A DNA stretch of 64,000 bases from an uncultured Faecalibacterium sp. GTDB lineage: Bacteria > Bacillota > Clostridia > Oscillospirales > Ruminococcaceae. This document shows positions 42,541 through 49,724 of the stretch, in pieces. The stretch is taken from assembly GCA_934513205.1 (NCBI GenBank), contig CAKSWU010000004.1:89764-153763 (forward strand), in the 5' to 3' direction. A program made the position numbers and the translations under genes. The first letter of the stretch is position 1; each line of letters starts with the position of its first letter. The notes under the pieces were generated by a model, which saw nothing but the letters and a program-made list of their open reading frames with translations, was not told the DNA's origin and searched no databases.

Positions 42541-42621
42541 ATGATGTGTTGTTGTGCAATGTGTTGTTGTTCTGCCAAGGCTTTCCGGACCGGTTGCCCT
42601 GCAAACGGGCGTGTATCGTAA
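42541..42621 (+). CDS. Cysteine-rich leader peptide (26 aa), attenuator
   Basis: A 26-codon ORF with AGGGAGGA (42526-42533) seven bases before the ATG. It reads MMCCCAMCCCSAKAFRTGC and then seven more residues. Six of its first ten codons are Cys, all TGT, although the neighbouring genes mostly use TGC; a seventh Cys codon (TGC) follows. A strong Rho-independent terminator lies 50 bases after its stop and before the first transporter gene. The pattern is that of amino-acid attenuation leaders such as trpL or hisL, here for cysteine. Ribosome stalling at Cys codons under cysteine shortage would favour read-through. The peptide itself probably has no other role. Confidence 0.85.
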   Translation: MMCCCAMCCCSAKAFRTGCPANGRVS

Positions 42622-42671
42622 GCACGCCCCGGAGCACTGCACCCGAAGTGCAGACCAGAGGTCGTCCACTG

Positions 42672-42704
42672 CCCGGAAGCTTTTGTCGGAGCTTCCGGGT
42701 TTTT
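42672..42704 (+). promoter_or_regulatory. Attenuator terminator in the ABC transporter leader
   Basis: Perfect 10-bp stem (42672-42681/42690-42699), then five T residues, between leader peptide and first permease gene. Its 5' arm (42673-42683) can instead pair with leader bases 42577-42588 (AAGGC, one bulged T, TTCCGG), a possible antiterminator. Two further hairpins (42607-42629 around the leader stop codon, 42637-42653) lie between. Confidence 0.8.
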
Positions 42705-42741
42705 GTTTTGGACCGATCAGAGAGTAAGGAGGGGTCCGGCA

Positions 42742-43401
42742 ATGGACTGGAGCGCGATCCAGCAATATTTGCCGCTGTATCAGAAAGCCGCCCTGCTGAC
42801 CGTGAAGCTGGGCGTTGCAGGCATCTTTTTCGCCATCCTCATCGGGCTTGGCTGCGCGATGATCCAATACGAGAAGATCCCGGTGCTGCGGCAGGTCGTG
42901 GCGGTCTACATCCAACTGTCCCGCAACACGCCGCTGCTGGTGCAGTTGTTTTTCATCTACTACGGCCTGCCGAAGGTGGGCATTCGGACCAATGCGGCGA
43001 TCTGCGGCATCGCGGGTCTGGCGTTTCTGGGCGGGAGCTATATGGCAGAAGCCTTCCGCAGCGGTCTGGAGAGCATTGAACGGATCCAGACCGAAAGCGC
43101 ATACAGTCTGGGCATGAGCCGCTGGCAGACCATGCGGTATGTTGTCCTGCCGCAGGCGATGTCCACCAGTATGCCGGCTTTTATGGCAAATGTGATCTTT
43201 CTGCTGAAGGAGACCAGCGTGTTCAGCGCCGTCAGCCTGATGGACCTGATGTTCACCGCCAAGGACCTGATCGGCATGTACTCCAAGACCATCGAAAACC
43301 TGTTCCTGCTGGTGGTCTTTTATCTCATCATCCTGCTGCCGGTGTCCATTGTGGGCAGCCTGATCGAAAGGAGGCTGCGCTATGCTGGATTTGGGTCTTA
43401 A
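42742..43401 (+). CDS. Amino-acid ABC transporter permease (probable cyst(e)ine), subunit 1
   Basis: A 219-residue permease of the HisM/GltK type. About five membrane helices are seen. The conserved amphipathic EAA loop region reads SAYSLGMSRWQTMRYVVLPQAM (about residues 125-147), and the N-terminal half has QLSRNTPLLVQLFFIYYGLPK. AAGGAGGGG (42726-42734) precedes the ATG. Its end overlaps the next permease by 20 bases, so the two form a heterodimer made together. Control by the Cys-leader suggests cysteine or cystine as substrate. Confidence 0.92.
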   Translation: MDWSAIQQYLPLYQKAALLTVKLGVAGIFFAILIGLGCAMIQYEKIPVLRQVVAVYIQLSRNTPLLVQLFFIYYGLPKVGIRTNAAICGIAGLAFLGGSYMAEAFRSGLESIERIQTESAYSLGMSRWQTMRYVVLPQAMSTSMPAFMANVIFLLKETSVFSAVSLMDLMFTAKDLIGMYSKTIENLFLLVVFYLIILLPVSIVGSLIERRLRYAGFGS

Positions 43402-44056
43402 TGTCCTGTTCAAGGGCAAAAATCTGGCCCGGCTTCTGGGTGGACTTGGCGTGGCGATGAAGATCAGCATGACAGCGGTGCTCATCAGCCTGCCGCTGGG
43501 TATCCTTCTGGGCGTGCTGATGACCTTCCGGAATCCGCTCATCAAAGCCATCCTGCGGGTGTATCTGGAGATCATCCGCATCATGCCGCAGATGGTGCTG
43601 CTGTTCCTCGTCTACTTTGGCACGACCCGGGCGTTCGGATGGAATCTTTCCGGCGAGACAGCCTCGATCATCGTGTTCACGCTGTGGGGCACGGCGGAGA
43701 TGAGCGACCTTGTGCGCGGTGCACTGATCGCCATCCCGAAACACCAGTATGAAAGCGCCGAGGCACTGGGCATGAGCCGGGCGCAGACCTACTGGTACAT
43801 CATCATTCCGCAGACGGTGCGCCGCCTGATCCCGCTGTCCATCAACCTGATCACCCGCATGGTCAAGACCACCAGTCTGGTGCTGATGATCGGCGTGGTG
43901 GAGGTGCTGAAGGTGTCCCAGCAGATCATCGAAGCCAACCGCACCGCCAGCCCAAACGCGGCTTTCGGCATTTACCTCACAGTATTCATGTTATATTTCC
44001 TGGCATGCTGGCCCATCAGCCTGCTGGCATCCTATCTGGAAAAGAAATGGAAGTGA
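43382..44056 (+). CDS. Amino-acid ABC transporter permease (probable cyst(e)ine), subunit 2
   Basis: A 224-residue permease with the same fold as its partner: VYLEIIRIMPQMVLLFLVYFG, and the EAA loop SAEALGMSRAQTYWYIIIPQTVRRLIP (about residues 120-146). The C-terminus ends with a membrane helix and KKWK. It overlaps the previous gene by 20 bases and lies six bases before the ATPase gene. Confidence 0.92.
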   Translation: MLDLGLNVLFKGKNLARLLGGLGVAMKISMTAVLISLPLGILLGVLMTFRNPLIKAILRVYLEIIRIMPQMVLLFLVYFGTTRAFGWNLSGETASIIVFTLWGTAEMSDLVRGALIAIPKHQYESAEALGMSRAQTYWYIIIPQTVRRLIPLSINLITRMVKTTSLVLMIGVVEVLKVSQQIIEANRTASPNAAFGIYLTVFMLYFLACWPISLLASYLEKKWK

Positions 44057-44062
44057 CCACAC

Positions 44063-44812
44063 ATGGCAGAACCTATTTTGACCGTTGAACATCTCATCAA
44101 GGCCTACGGCGAGACCCCGGTGCTGGACGATATCAGCTTTGCCGTCAAACCCGGCGAGGTCATCGTGGTGGTGGGCCCCTCCGGCTGCGGCAAGAGCACG
44201 CTGCTGCGCTGTCTGAACGGGCTGGAGCCGACCCAGGGCGGGCGGGTCCGGCTGGGCAGCGAGACCGTGGCTTACGGTGGCAAAAACCTGACGGCACTGC
44301 GTCAGCGCATCGGCATGGTGTTCCAGAGCTACGAGCTGTTCCCGCATCTGACGGTGCTGGACAATGTTCTGCTGGCCCCCACCAAGGTGCAGAAACGTCC
44401 CCGGGCGCAGGTGCAGCAGGAGGCAGAAGCCCTGTTGGACCGTGTGGGGCTGCTGGCAAAGGAGAACAGCTACCCCCGGGAGCTTTCCGGCGGACAAAAA
44501 CAGCGGGTCGCCATCGTGCGGGCACTGTGTATGCACCCGGAGATCCTGTTGTTTGACGAAGTCACTGCCGCACTGGACCCCGAGATGGTCCGGGAAGTGC
44601 TGGATGTGATGCTGGATCTGGCAAAGCAGGGCCGCACCATGGTGATCGTTACCCATGAGATGCAGTTTGCCCGTGCCATTGCCAACCGGGTCATCTTTCT
44701 GGACGGCGGCAAGATCGTAGAGGAGGCGGCTCCGGCAGATTTCTTCGACCACCCCAAGACCGAGCGCGCGCAGCGCTTCCTGCGCACCTTCACGTTTGAT
44801 GCTGTGAAATGA
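44063..44812 (+). CDS. Amino-acid ABC transporter ATP-binding protein
   Basis: A 249-residue ATPase of the GlnQ/HisP class. Walker A is GPSGCGKST (about residues 36-44), Q-loop VFQSYELFPHLTVLDN, signature LSGGQKQR, Walker B ILLFDEVTAALDPE and switch His in VTHEM. It closes with the FDHPKTERAQRFLRTF segment typical of polar amino-acid importers. It is translated with the two permeases. Confidence 0.95.
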   Translation: MAEPILTVEHLIKAYGETPVLDDISFAVKPGEVIVVVGPSGCGKSTLLRCLNGLEPTQGGRVRLGSETVAYGGKNLTALRQRIGMVFQSYELFPHLTVLDNVLLAPTKVQKRPRAQVQQEAEALLDRVGLLAKENSYPRELSGGQKQRVAIVRALCMHPEILLFDEVTAALDPEMVREVLDVMLDLAKQGRTMVIVTHEMQFARAIANRVIFLDGGKIVEEAAPADFFDHPKTERAQRFLRTFTFDAVK

Positions 44813-44829
44813 GTCACAGATCATATAAA

Positions 44830-44850
44830 GGTCCCGGAACGACCGGGACC
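44830..44850 (+). promoter_or_regulatory. Intercistronic hairpin before the substrate-binding protein gene
   Basis: Perfect 8-bp stem (44830-44837/44843-44850), 5-base loop, no T run. It is flanked by a 14-base direct repeat with one mismatch (44818-44831 and 44860-44873). Such elements often protect the downstream segment and raise binding-protein output. Confidence 0.6.
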
Positions 44851-44883
44851 GCATGGGAAAGATCATGTAAAGGAGAGTCCATT

Positions 44884-45780
44884 ATGAAACAGTCCAAAGT
44901 TTCGCGTCGTTCCTTCCTGCTGGGTCTGGGCGCAGCGTCCGCTGCTGCAGTGCTGACTGCATGCGGCAATTCCTCTGCATCCACCACAGCGTCTGGCAGT
45001 GCTGCTTCCGGCAGTGGTGTCGTGTACCGCACGCTGGACGAGATCAAGGCATCCGGAACCATCAACATCGGTGTGTTCTCCGACAAGAATCCGTTTGGCT
45101 ATGTGGATGAGAACGGCGAGTATCAGGGCTACGACATCTACTTTGCCAACCGTCTGGGCGAGGATCTGGGCGCAGAGGTCAACTTTGTCTCCACCGAGGC
45201 TGCCAACCGCATCGAGTATCTGCAGACCGGCAAGGTGGATGTGATCCTTGCAAACTTCACCGTCACGCCGGAGCGCGCCGAGGAAGTGGACTTTGCCCTG
45301 CCGTACATGAACGTGGCATTGGGCGTCATCTCCCCGGACAGCAATGTCATCACCACGCTGGACAACTGGAACGCAGAAGATCAGATGATCGTCATCTCCG
45401 GCACCACGGCAGAGACCTATCTGACCAAGAACTACCCGGACATCCCGCTGCAGAAGTACGATTCCTATGCGACCGCTAAGAATGCACTGGAGAATGGCAA
45501 CGGCGTGGCATGGGCCAACGACAACACCGAGGTCATCGCGTTTGCAAACCAGAACCCCGGCTATACCGTGGGCATTGCATCGCTGGGCAGTCAGGACACC
45601 ATCGCACCTGCAGTGAGCAAGGGCAACACCACCGTTCTGGACTGGCTGAACGAGGAGATCAAAGCACTTGGCGAGGAAAACTTCTTCCACGCAGACTATG
45701 AGGCAACGCTGGTGGACACCTACGGCCTTGACTATGAGGACGAGCTGGTGGTGGAAGGCGGCGTGACCGCAGCACAGTAA
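44884..45780 (+). CDS. Amino-acid (probable cyst(e)ine) ABC transporter substrate-binding lipoprotein
   Basis: A 298-residue periplasmic-binding-protein family 3 member. The signal sequence (RRSFLLGLGAASAAAVLTAC) ends in a lipobox whose Cys would be lipidated. The mature part shows GTINIGVFSDKNPFGYVDENGEYQGYDI, YLQTGKVDVILANFTVTPERAEEVDFALPYM and GTTAETYL, all typical of polar amino-acid receptors. The pattern resembles cysteine-binding proteins of the CjaA type. The ATG at 44884 follows AAAGGAGAG; an upstream in-frame Met is inside the hairpin region and rejected. It is the last gene of the Cys-leader operon. Confidence 0.93.
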   Translation: MKQSKVSRRSFLLGLGAASAAAVLTACGNSSASTTASGSAASGSGVVYRTLDEIKASGTINIGVFSDKNPFGYVDENGEYQGYDIYFANRLGEDLGAEVNFVSTEAANRIEYLQTGKVDVILANFTVTPERAEEVDFALPYMNVALGVISPDSNVITTLDNWNAEDQMIVISGTTAETYLTKNYPDIPLQKYDSYATAKNALENGNGVAWANDNTEVIAFANQNPGYTVGIASLGSQDTIAPAVSKGNTTVLDWLNEEIKALGEENFFHADYEATLVDTYGLDYEDELVVEGGVTAAQ

Positions 45781-45816
45781 GGCGCAAACAGCTCTGAAAC
45801 TGAAATAAAATTCACG

Positions 45817-45872
45817 AAGCACCTGCAATTTCTCCGGACGAAAGACTCCGGCAGAAAGAGCAGGTGCTTTTT
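45817..45872 (+). terminator. Long terminator of the ABC transporter operon
   Basis: A 10-bp outer stem (45817-45826/45860-45869) encloses a small inner CCGGA/TCCGG hairpin and ends in a T run. Its layout is shared with 48621-48683 and 55757-55803. Confidence 0.8.
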
Positions 45873-45938
45873 GCGCGCTCAGGCGCAGACGCTACCTGAT
45901 GGAAGGTGTGCGCTACAGGATAAATTTGGCGAAGGGTA

Positions 45939-45969
45939 TTGACAAATTACCCCCCCCCCCCAGTATAAT
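45939..45969 (+). promoter_or_regulatory. Promoter with poly-C tract in the spacer (likely phase-variable)
   Basis: Perfect TTGACA (45939-45944) and perfect TATAAT (45964-45969) are separated by 19 bases, of which 12 are an unbroken C tract (45950-45961). Slippage changing the tract by one or two bases would move the spacer toward or away from the 17-base optimum and switch the lipoprotein gene downstream. Confidence 0.85.
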
Positions 45970-46010
45970 TAAGCCAACCGAAATAGTTTGGGTAGTGAGG
46001 TGTAATAATC

Positions 46011-47126
46011 ATGAAAAGAAGAACATTTCTTCAGCTGGTTCCTTTTGCGGCGATCGGGCTGACGGCTTGCGGTCATTCGGGTTCGACAACTGCAGAGAAG
46101 CATTCGCTGTCTTCGTCCTCTGATGCCGCCAGTGTGGAGACGGACCAGATCACAGATGGTATGGATGAAGATTACGAGGAAAGTGGCCTGACGCTGGAAG
46201 AAGCGCAGTACTACAGCAAAACCTACAATTGCGCATATTTCATTCGCCGTGCCAGTGATGAAAGGTTCTACCCGGTCGCGGTTCCGCTGGTTGCGTATGA
46301 ATGGAGCAAGGACTACACGACAGACTGTGTTTTTATTGATTCGGGCTGCTACAGAAAATACGCATCTATGGGTTCCTTCAAGTTTTCTCTTTCGGAAGGC
46401 GATGAACTTGTCTTTGTCTCTGAGGAATTTTCGACACCTGACACAGTAAAGCTGTATCCGGTTACAGACTCTGTAGAAACATTCCCCTTTGCCATAAACT
46501 ATCACAACGGTACCAATGTATACCCGGATGGAAACTACGACTTTACGTCGCTCAGTGAATATCGCTATGATCTGTATGATCAGCTTGTCACGTCTTCCAA
46601 CAAGAGCTTCATCCAGAATCATCACGCTTATCAGGAGCATCTTTTTTCGGACTACGATCCCTCTTTGGCATCAGATGCTACCGAGTTGAGGAACTTTGAC
46701 GGTCCGCTGACGGCGACCCTTCTGAATGACAGCGGAGATGCGGGGGATATGCCTACAACGGAAATCAACCATGATGGACAGTACAATATGGGCATTTTCC
46801 TTCCCAATGGTGAACAGTCGACAGCATTTGATGATTTTGATCCGTCTTCCGCAAAAGCACAGGCGGAGATTGGGTACTATGAGGGTTCCACTTATAATAG
46901 TTTTGTACTGTCTGCCGATAGTCTCGCTCTCGGGTATAGCGCAGACTATGCCTATCAGGCTTCAACCACGCTGACGAAGGATGGCTATTCGGTCGCGGAT
47001 CTTTCTGACATTTTCAGTTATTATGAGCTGCCGGAGCAGCCGGTTCAGTTTGTGATAGACTGCAATTATTCCAGGTTTGAAGTGGATGGAATTCCGTTCT
47101 TTGCCTTTATTGCAGTGCACCCGTGA
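46011..47126 (+). CDS. Putative lipoprotein of unknown function, under the poly-C promoter
   Basis: A 371-residue exported protein. The signal sequence (MKRRTFLQLVPFAAIGLTAC) ends in a lipobox Cys. A Ser/Thr/acidic linker (about residues 21-60) leads to a soluble body rich in Tyr, Asp and Phe (EEAQYYSKTYNCAYFIRRA; GYYEGSTYNSFVLSADSLALGYSADYAYQ). No known domain was recognised. Its base composition is clearly more AT-rich and its codon use differs from its neighbours, which suggests acquisition by transfer. GAGGTG (45997-46002) precedes the ATG. Surface display and a switchable promoter suggest an exposed antigen, phage receptor or adhesin, but this is inference. Confidence 0.75.
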   Translation: MKRRTFLQLVPFAAIGLTACGHSGSTTAEKHSLSSSSDAASVETDQITDGMDEDYEESGLTLEEAQYYSKTYNCAYFIRRASDERFYPVAVPLVAYEWSKDYTTDCVFIDSGCYRKYASMGSFKFSLSEGDELVFVSEEFSTPDTVKLYPVTDSVETFPFAINYHNGTNVYPDGNYDFTSLSEYRYDLYDQLVTSSNKSFIQNHHAYQEHLFSDYDPSLASDATELRNFDGPLTATLLNDSGDAGDMPTTEINHDGQYNMGIFLPNGEQSTAFDDFDPSSAKAQAEIGYYEGSTYNSFVLSADSLALGYSADYAYQASTTLTKDGYSVADLSDIFSYYELPEQPVQFVIDCNYSRFEVDGIPFFAFIAVHP

Positions 47127-47131
47127 CCCTA

Positions 47132-47172
47132 AAAGCGAATCGGTTCAGTGAAGGCCGGTTCGCTTTCTTTTT
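47132..47172 (+). terminator. Terminator of the lipoprotein gene
   Basis: Stem of about 12 bp (47132-47143/47155-47166, one G-U pair), then a T-rich run. Confidence 0.85.
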
Positions 47173-47260
47173 GTCTGCATCATTGCACCGCCCTGCAGAA
47201 CGTGCTATACTGAAACAAAACGACTCTGGTGGAAAATCTGAAAAAGAGAGGATGTACCCA

Positions 47261-48547
47261 ATGAAGCGAGCCTATATCAATGGCATCCTGCTGGATGGCA
47301 CCGAGCAGATGGAGCCGGTCCGGGGCAGGATCCTTCTGACCGAAAACGATAAGATCACCGCCATTGTGCAGGAGGGCGTGGATCTGGATGGGTATGAGGT
47401 CATCGACCTCCACGGCGGGTATCTGTGCCCGGGACTGATCAACCTGCATGTTCATCTGGCAGGCAACGGCACACCCAGCGCAAAGCCCCGGGACAACGCG
47501 GCGCTGGTGCGCAGGATCCTGAGCAATGGCCTGACCCGGGCGGTGGCTTACCGGATGGTATGCGGCTATGCAAAGCTGGAACTACTGGGCGGTGTGACCA
47601 CCGTGCGTACCGTGGGCGGCATTGCGGACTTTGACACCCGCTGCCGGGACGATGCTGCCGCAGGAAAGATCCTGGCACCCCGCATTCTGGCTGCCAATGA
47701 GGGCATCTCGGTGCCCGGTGGGCACATGGCTGGCTCTGTGGCGGTGGCGGCGCATAATAACGCCGAGGCTCTGGCGCAGCTGCAAAAAGCCAAAGGGCAG
47801 AAGGTGGATCTTGTCAAGCTGATGATCACCGGCGGTGTGCTGGATGCCACCCAAAAAGGCACCCCCGGCGAGATGAAGATGAAGCCGGAGATGATCCGTG
47901 CCGTCTGTGATGCGGCGCATGCCATGGGGTATACCGTTGCAGCCCACACCGAATCGCCCGAAGGCGTGAAGGCTGCGCTGGAAAACGGCGTGGACTCCAT
48001 TGAGCACGGCGCAAAGATGGATGCGCAGACGGTGCAGCTGTACAAGGAGAAAGGCGCGTTTCTGTGCACGACCATCTCCCCGGCACTGCCCTACGCGCTG
48101 TTTGACACCGCGGTATCGGGTGCGTCGGAGAAAGATCAGTACAACGGCAAGATCGTCTTTGAGGGTGTGATCGAAAGCGCAAAAACCGCACTGGAAAACG
48201 GGATCCCTGTGGGGCTGGGAAACGATGTGGGCTGCCCCTACATCACACAGTATGACTTCTGGCGGGAGCTGTGCTATTTCCATAAATATTGCGGTGTGAG
48301 CAACCAATTTGCCCTCTACACAGCCACCCTGCGCAACGCGCAGCTGGCAGGCATCGGGGATGTGACCGGCTCCATTGAGCCGGGCAAGAGCGCGGATTTC
48401 ATCGTGACCCGGAAAAACCCGCTGGAGGACCTGCGGGCATTGCAGCATCTGGAACTGGTGGTCTGCCGTGGTCGCGCGGTGAAAAAGCCTTCGCCCAAGC
48501 GCAAAAAAGAGGTCGATGTACTGCTGGACCCGTATCTGGCAGATTGA
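47261..48547 (+). CDS. Amidohydrolase (imidazolonepropionase/Xaa-Pro dipeptidase-like)
   Basis: A 428-residue metal-dependent hydrolase. The first strand ends GGYLCPGLINLHVHLAG with the HxH metal ligands. VKLMITGGV carries the bridging Lys, and VAAHTES and DSIEHGAKMD give further His ligands. GLGNDVGCPYI has the catalytic Asp, and the GSIEPGKSADFIVTRKNPLEDL tail is the usual closing beta-sandwich. Members act on Xaa-Pro dipeptides, imidazolonepropionate or related amides, so the substrate is open. The ATG at 47261 is chosen after AGAGAGGA; an ATG at 47252 is in frame but too close to the site. It lies alone between terminators. Confidence 0.9.
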   Translation: MKRAYINGILLDGTEQMEPVRGRILLTENDKITAIVQEGVDLDGYEVIDLHGGYLCPGLINLHVHLAGNGTPSAKPRDNAALVRRILSNGLTRAVAYRMVCGYAKLELLGGVTTVRTVGGIADFDTRCRDDAAAGKILAPRILAANEGISVPGGHMAGSVAVAAHNNAEALAQLQKAKGQKVDLVKLMITGGVLDATQKGTPGEMKMKPEMIRAVCDAAHAMGYTVAAHTESPEGVKAALENGVDSIEHGAKMDAQTVQLYKEKGAFLCTTISPALPYALFDTAVSGASEKDQYNGKIVFEGVIESAKTALENGIPVGLGNDVGCPYITQYDFWRELCYFHKYCGVSNQFALYTATLRNAQLAGIGDVTGSIEPGKSADFIVTRKNPLEDLRALQHLELVVCRGRAVKKPSPKRKKEVDVLLDPYLAD

Positions 48548-48620
48548 CGGAGAGGCAAAAAACGGCGGCTGCGCCTTAGACGATGCAGCGCTGTGGTCAA
48601 AACTGTAAATTCTGAAAATA

Positions 48621-48683
48621 AAAGCAAGTGCAGCACGTTTTCAAACACCGAATGGTGAGAAAGCGTGGATGCACTTGCTTTTT
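48621..48683 (+). terminator. Long terminator of the amidohydrolase gene
   Basis: 12-bp outer stem (48621-48632/48670-48681) enclosing two smaller stems (CACG/CGTG, CACC/GGTG), then T residues. A-rich start allows use by the converging minus-strand gene too. Confidence 0.8.
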
Positions 48684-48695
48684 GTTTTGCGCATT

Positions 48696-49451
48696 TCAGA
48701 CGCTTGCCATCACCGCCAGAATGCTCTGCCAGCTTTTGGCGCGGGCTGCGGCGGGCCGACTGCGGCGGGCAGGGGAACGCTCCCCGGACGCGGAGACCGC
48801 GTTCATGGCGGTCAAAGGCACGGAAGGGTGGAAGAATACCGCGGTATCCTCTGCCAGCCACCGGGCGGCAAGGCGCGCGGCCTGCGGGTCAGACTGCAGG
48901 ATGCGGCGTTCGGCCCCTGCCAGCGGCTCGGCAAGCCAGTGCAGGATGGCGGCAAGCGGCAGACTGGGGGCAGGGAACTGCCCCTGATAGGTCCAGCAGC
49001 CGCCGGCACCCACAAAACTCTGCACCGTGACCTGCGTGCCTCCTGCGGCACTCTGCGGAGTGCGGCTCAGCTGACCACTCCCAACACACTGACGCAGCTC
49101 GGTCAGGATGCGCTGGGTCCGGGCAAGGTCCAGACGCTCCTCCCGGCAGTAGGCGCGGAAGTCGGTCTGGTCTGCCAGCCGGTCGGCACTGGAAGGAAAC
49201 TGTCCCACCAGCTGACCCTCTGCATTGTGGCACAGCTGCCACCCTTTGCGGAACAGCTGAAAGTTCAGGCAGCGGCGTCCCATGGTGGAATAGCTCAAAA
49301 TGGCAGTGCTCTCACCGGGCAGCTGCTTCAGCTCCAGACAGGCGTCGTTGCCGCCCACATCCTGCAGTTCCACCGTCAGCAGAAGTGCTGCGCCGGGGTG
49401 CTGGGCGGACATGGCTTTGTGCATGGCAGTAAAATAGCGGGTGGCATCCAT
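48696..49451 (-). CDS. Protein of unknown function next to the MoxR/VWA operon
   Basis: A 251-residue soluble protein with a strong AGGAGGGA site before the ATG at 49451. It shows an initial helix (MDATRYFTAMHKAMSAQ), mixed strands (GAALLLTVELQDV; LNFQLFRKGWQLCHN), a charged middle (REERLDLARTQRILTELRQC), and a C-terminal Arg/Ala/Pro-rich tail followed by a helix. No known domain was recognised. It is transcribed in the same direction as the VWA and ATPase genes but behind a terminator and from its own promoter, so a shared function is only suggested by position. Confidence 0.6.
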   Translation of the reverse strand: MDATRYFTAMHKAMSAQHPGAALLLTVELQDVGGNDACLELKQLPGESTAILSYSTMGRRCLNFQLFRKGWQLCHNAEGQLVGQFPSSADRLADQTDFRAYCREERLDLARTQRILTELRQCVGSGQLSRTPQSAAGGTQVTVQSFVGAGGCWTYQGQFPAPSLPLAAILHWLAEPLAGAERRILQSDPQAARLAARWLAEDTAVFFHPSVPLTAMNAVSASGERSPARRSRPAAARAKSWQSILAVMASV

Positions 49452-49565
49452 GATGAGTCCCTCCTGAATATGATACAGCGCTTTGTTGTATATGGACCGG
49501 GCGATACGATTTGCTCCGCCGTGCACAGCGGCTGCTTACGCGAATTTGTTTTGCTTCGTGAACAT

Positions 49566-49594
49566 AGTATAGCACAAATAACAACAAAAAACAA
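49566..49594 (-). promoter_or_regulatory. Promoter of the unknown gene at 48696-49451
   Basis: Minus strand: TTGTTT (49594-49589), 17 bases, TATACT (49571-49566). The rest of the 270-base gap before the VWA gene holds only this and the VWA terminator. Confidence 0.6.
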
Positions 49595-49675
49595 CTATAA
49601 GTTTCAGAAAAGACGAAAATTTTTGCAAAAGGGGGAGGAGAATTCCAAGAACGGTTGTAATGCAGTTGTTTTTCA

Positions 49676-49715
49676 AAACAAAAACACCATGCAGGCCAAG
49701 GTGGTCTGCATGGTG
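49676..49715 (-). terminator. Terminator of the MoxR/VWA operon
   Basis: Perfect 10-bp stem (49685-49694/49706-49715) followed on minus by a T-rich run. Confidence 0.85.
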
Positions 49716-49724
49716 CGAAAAAAT

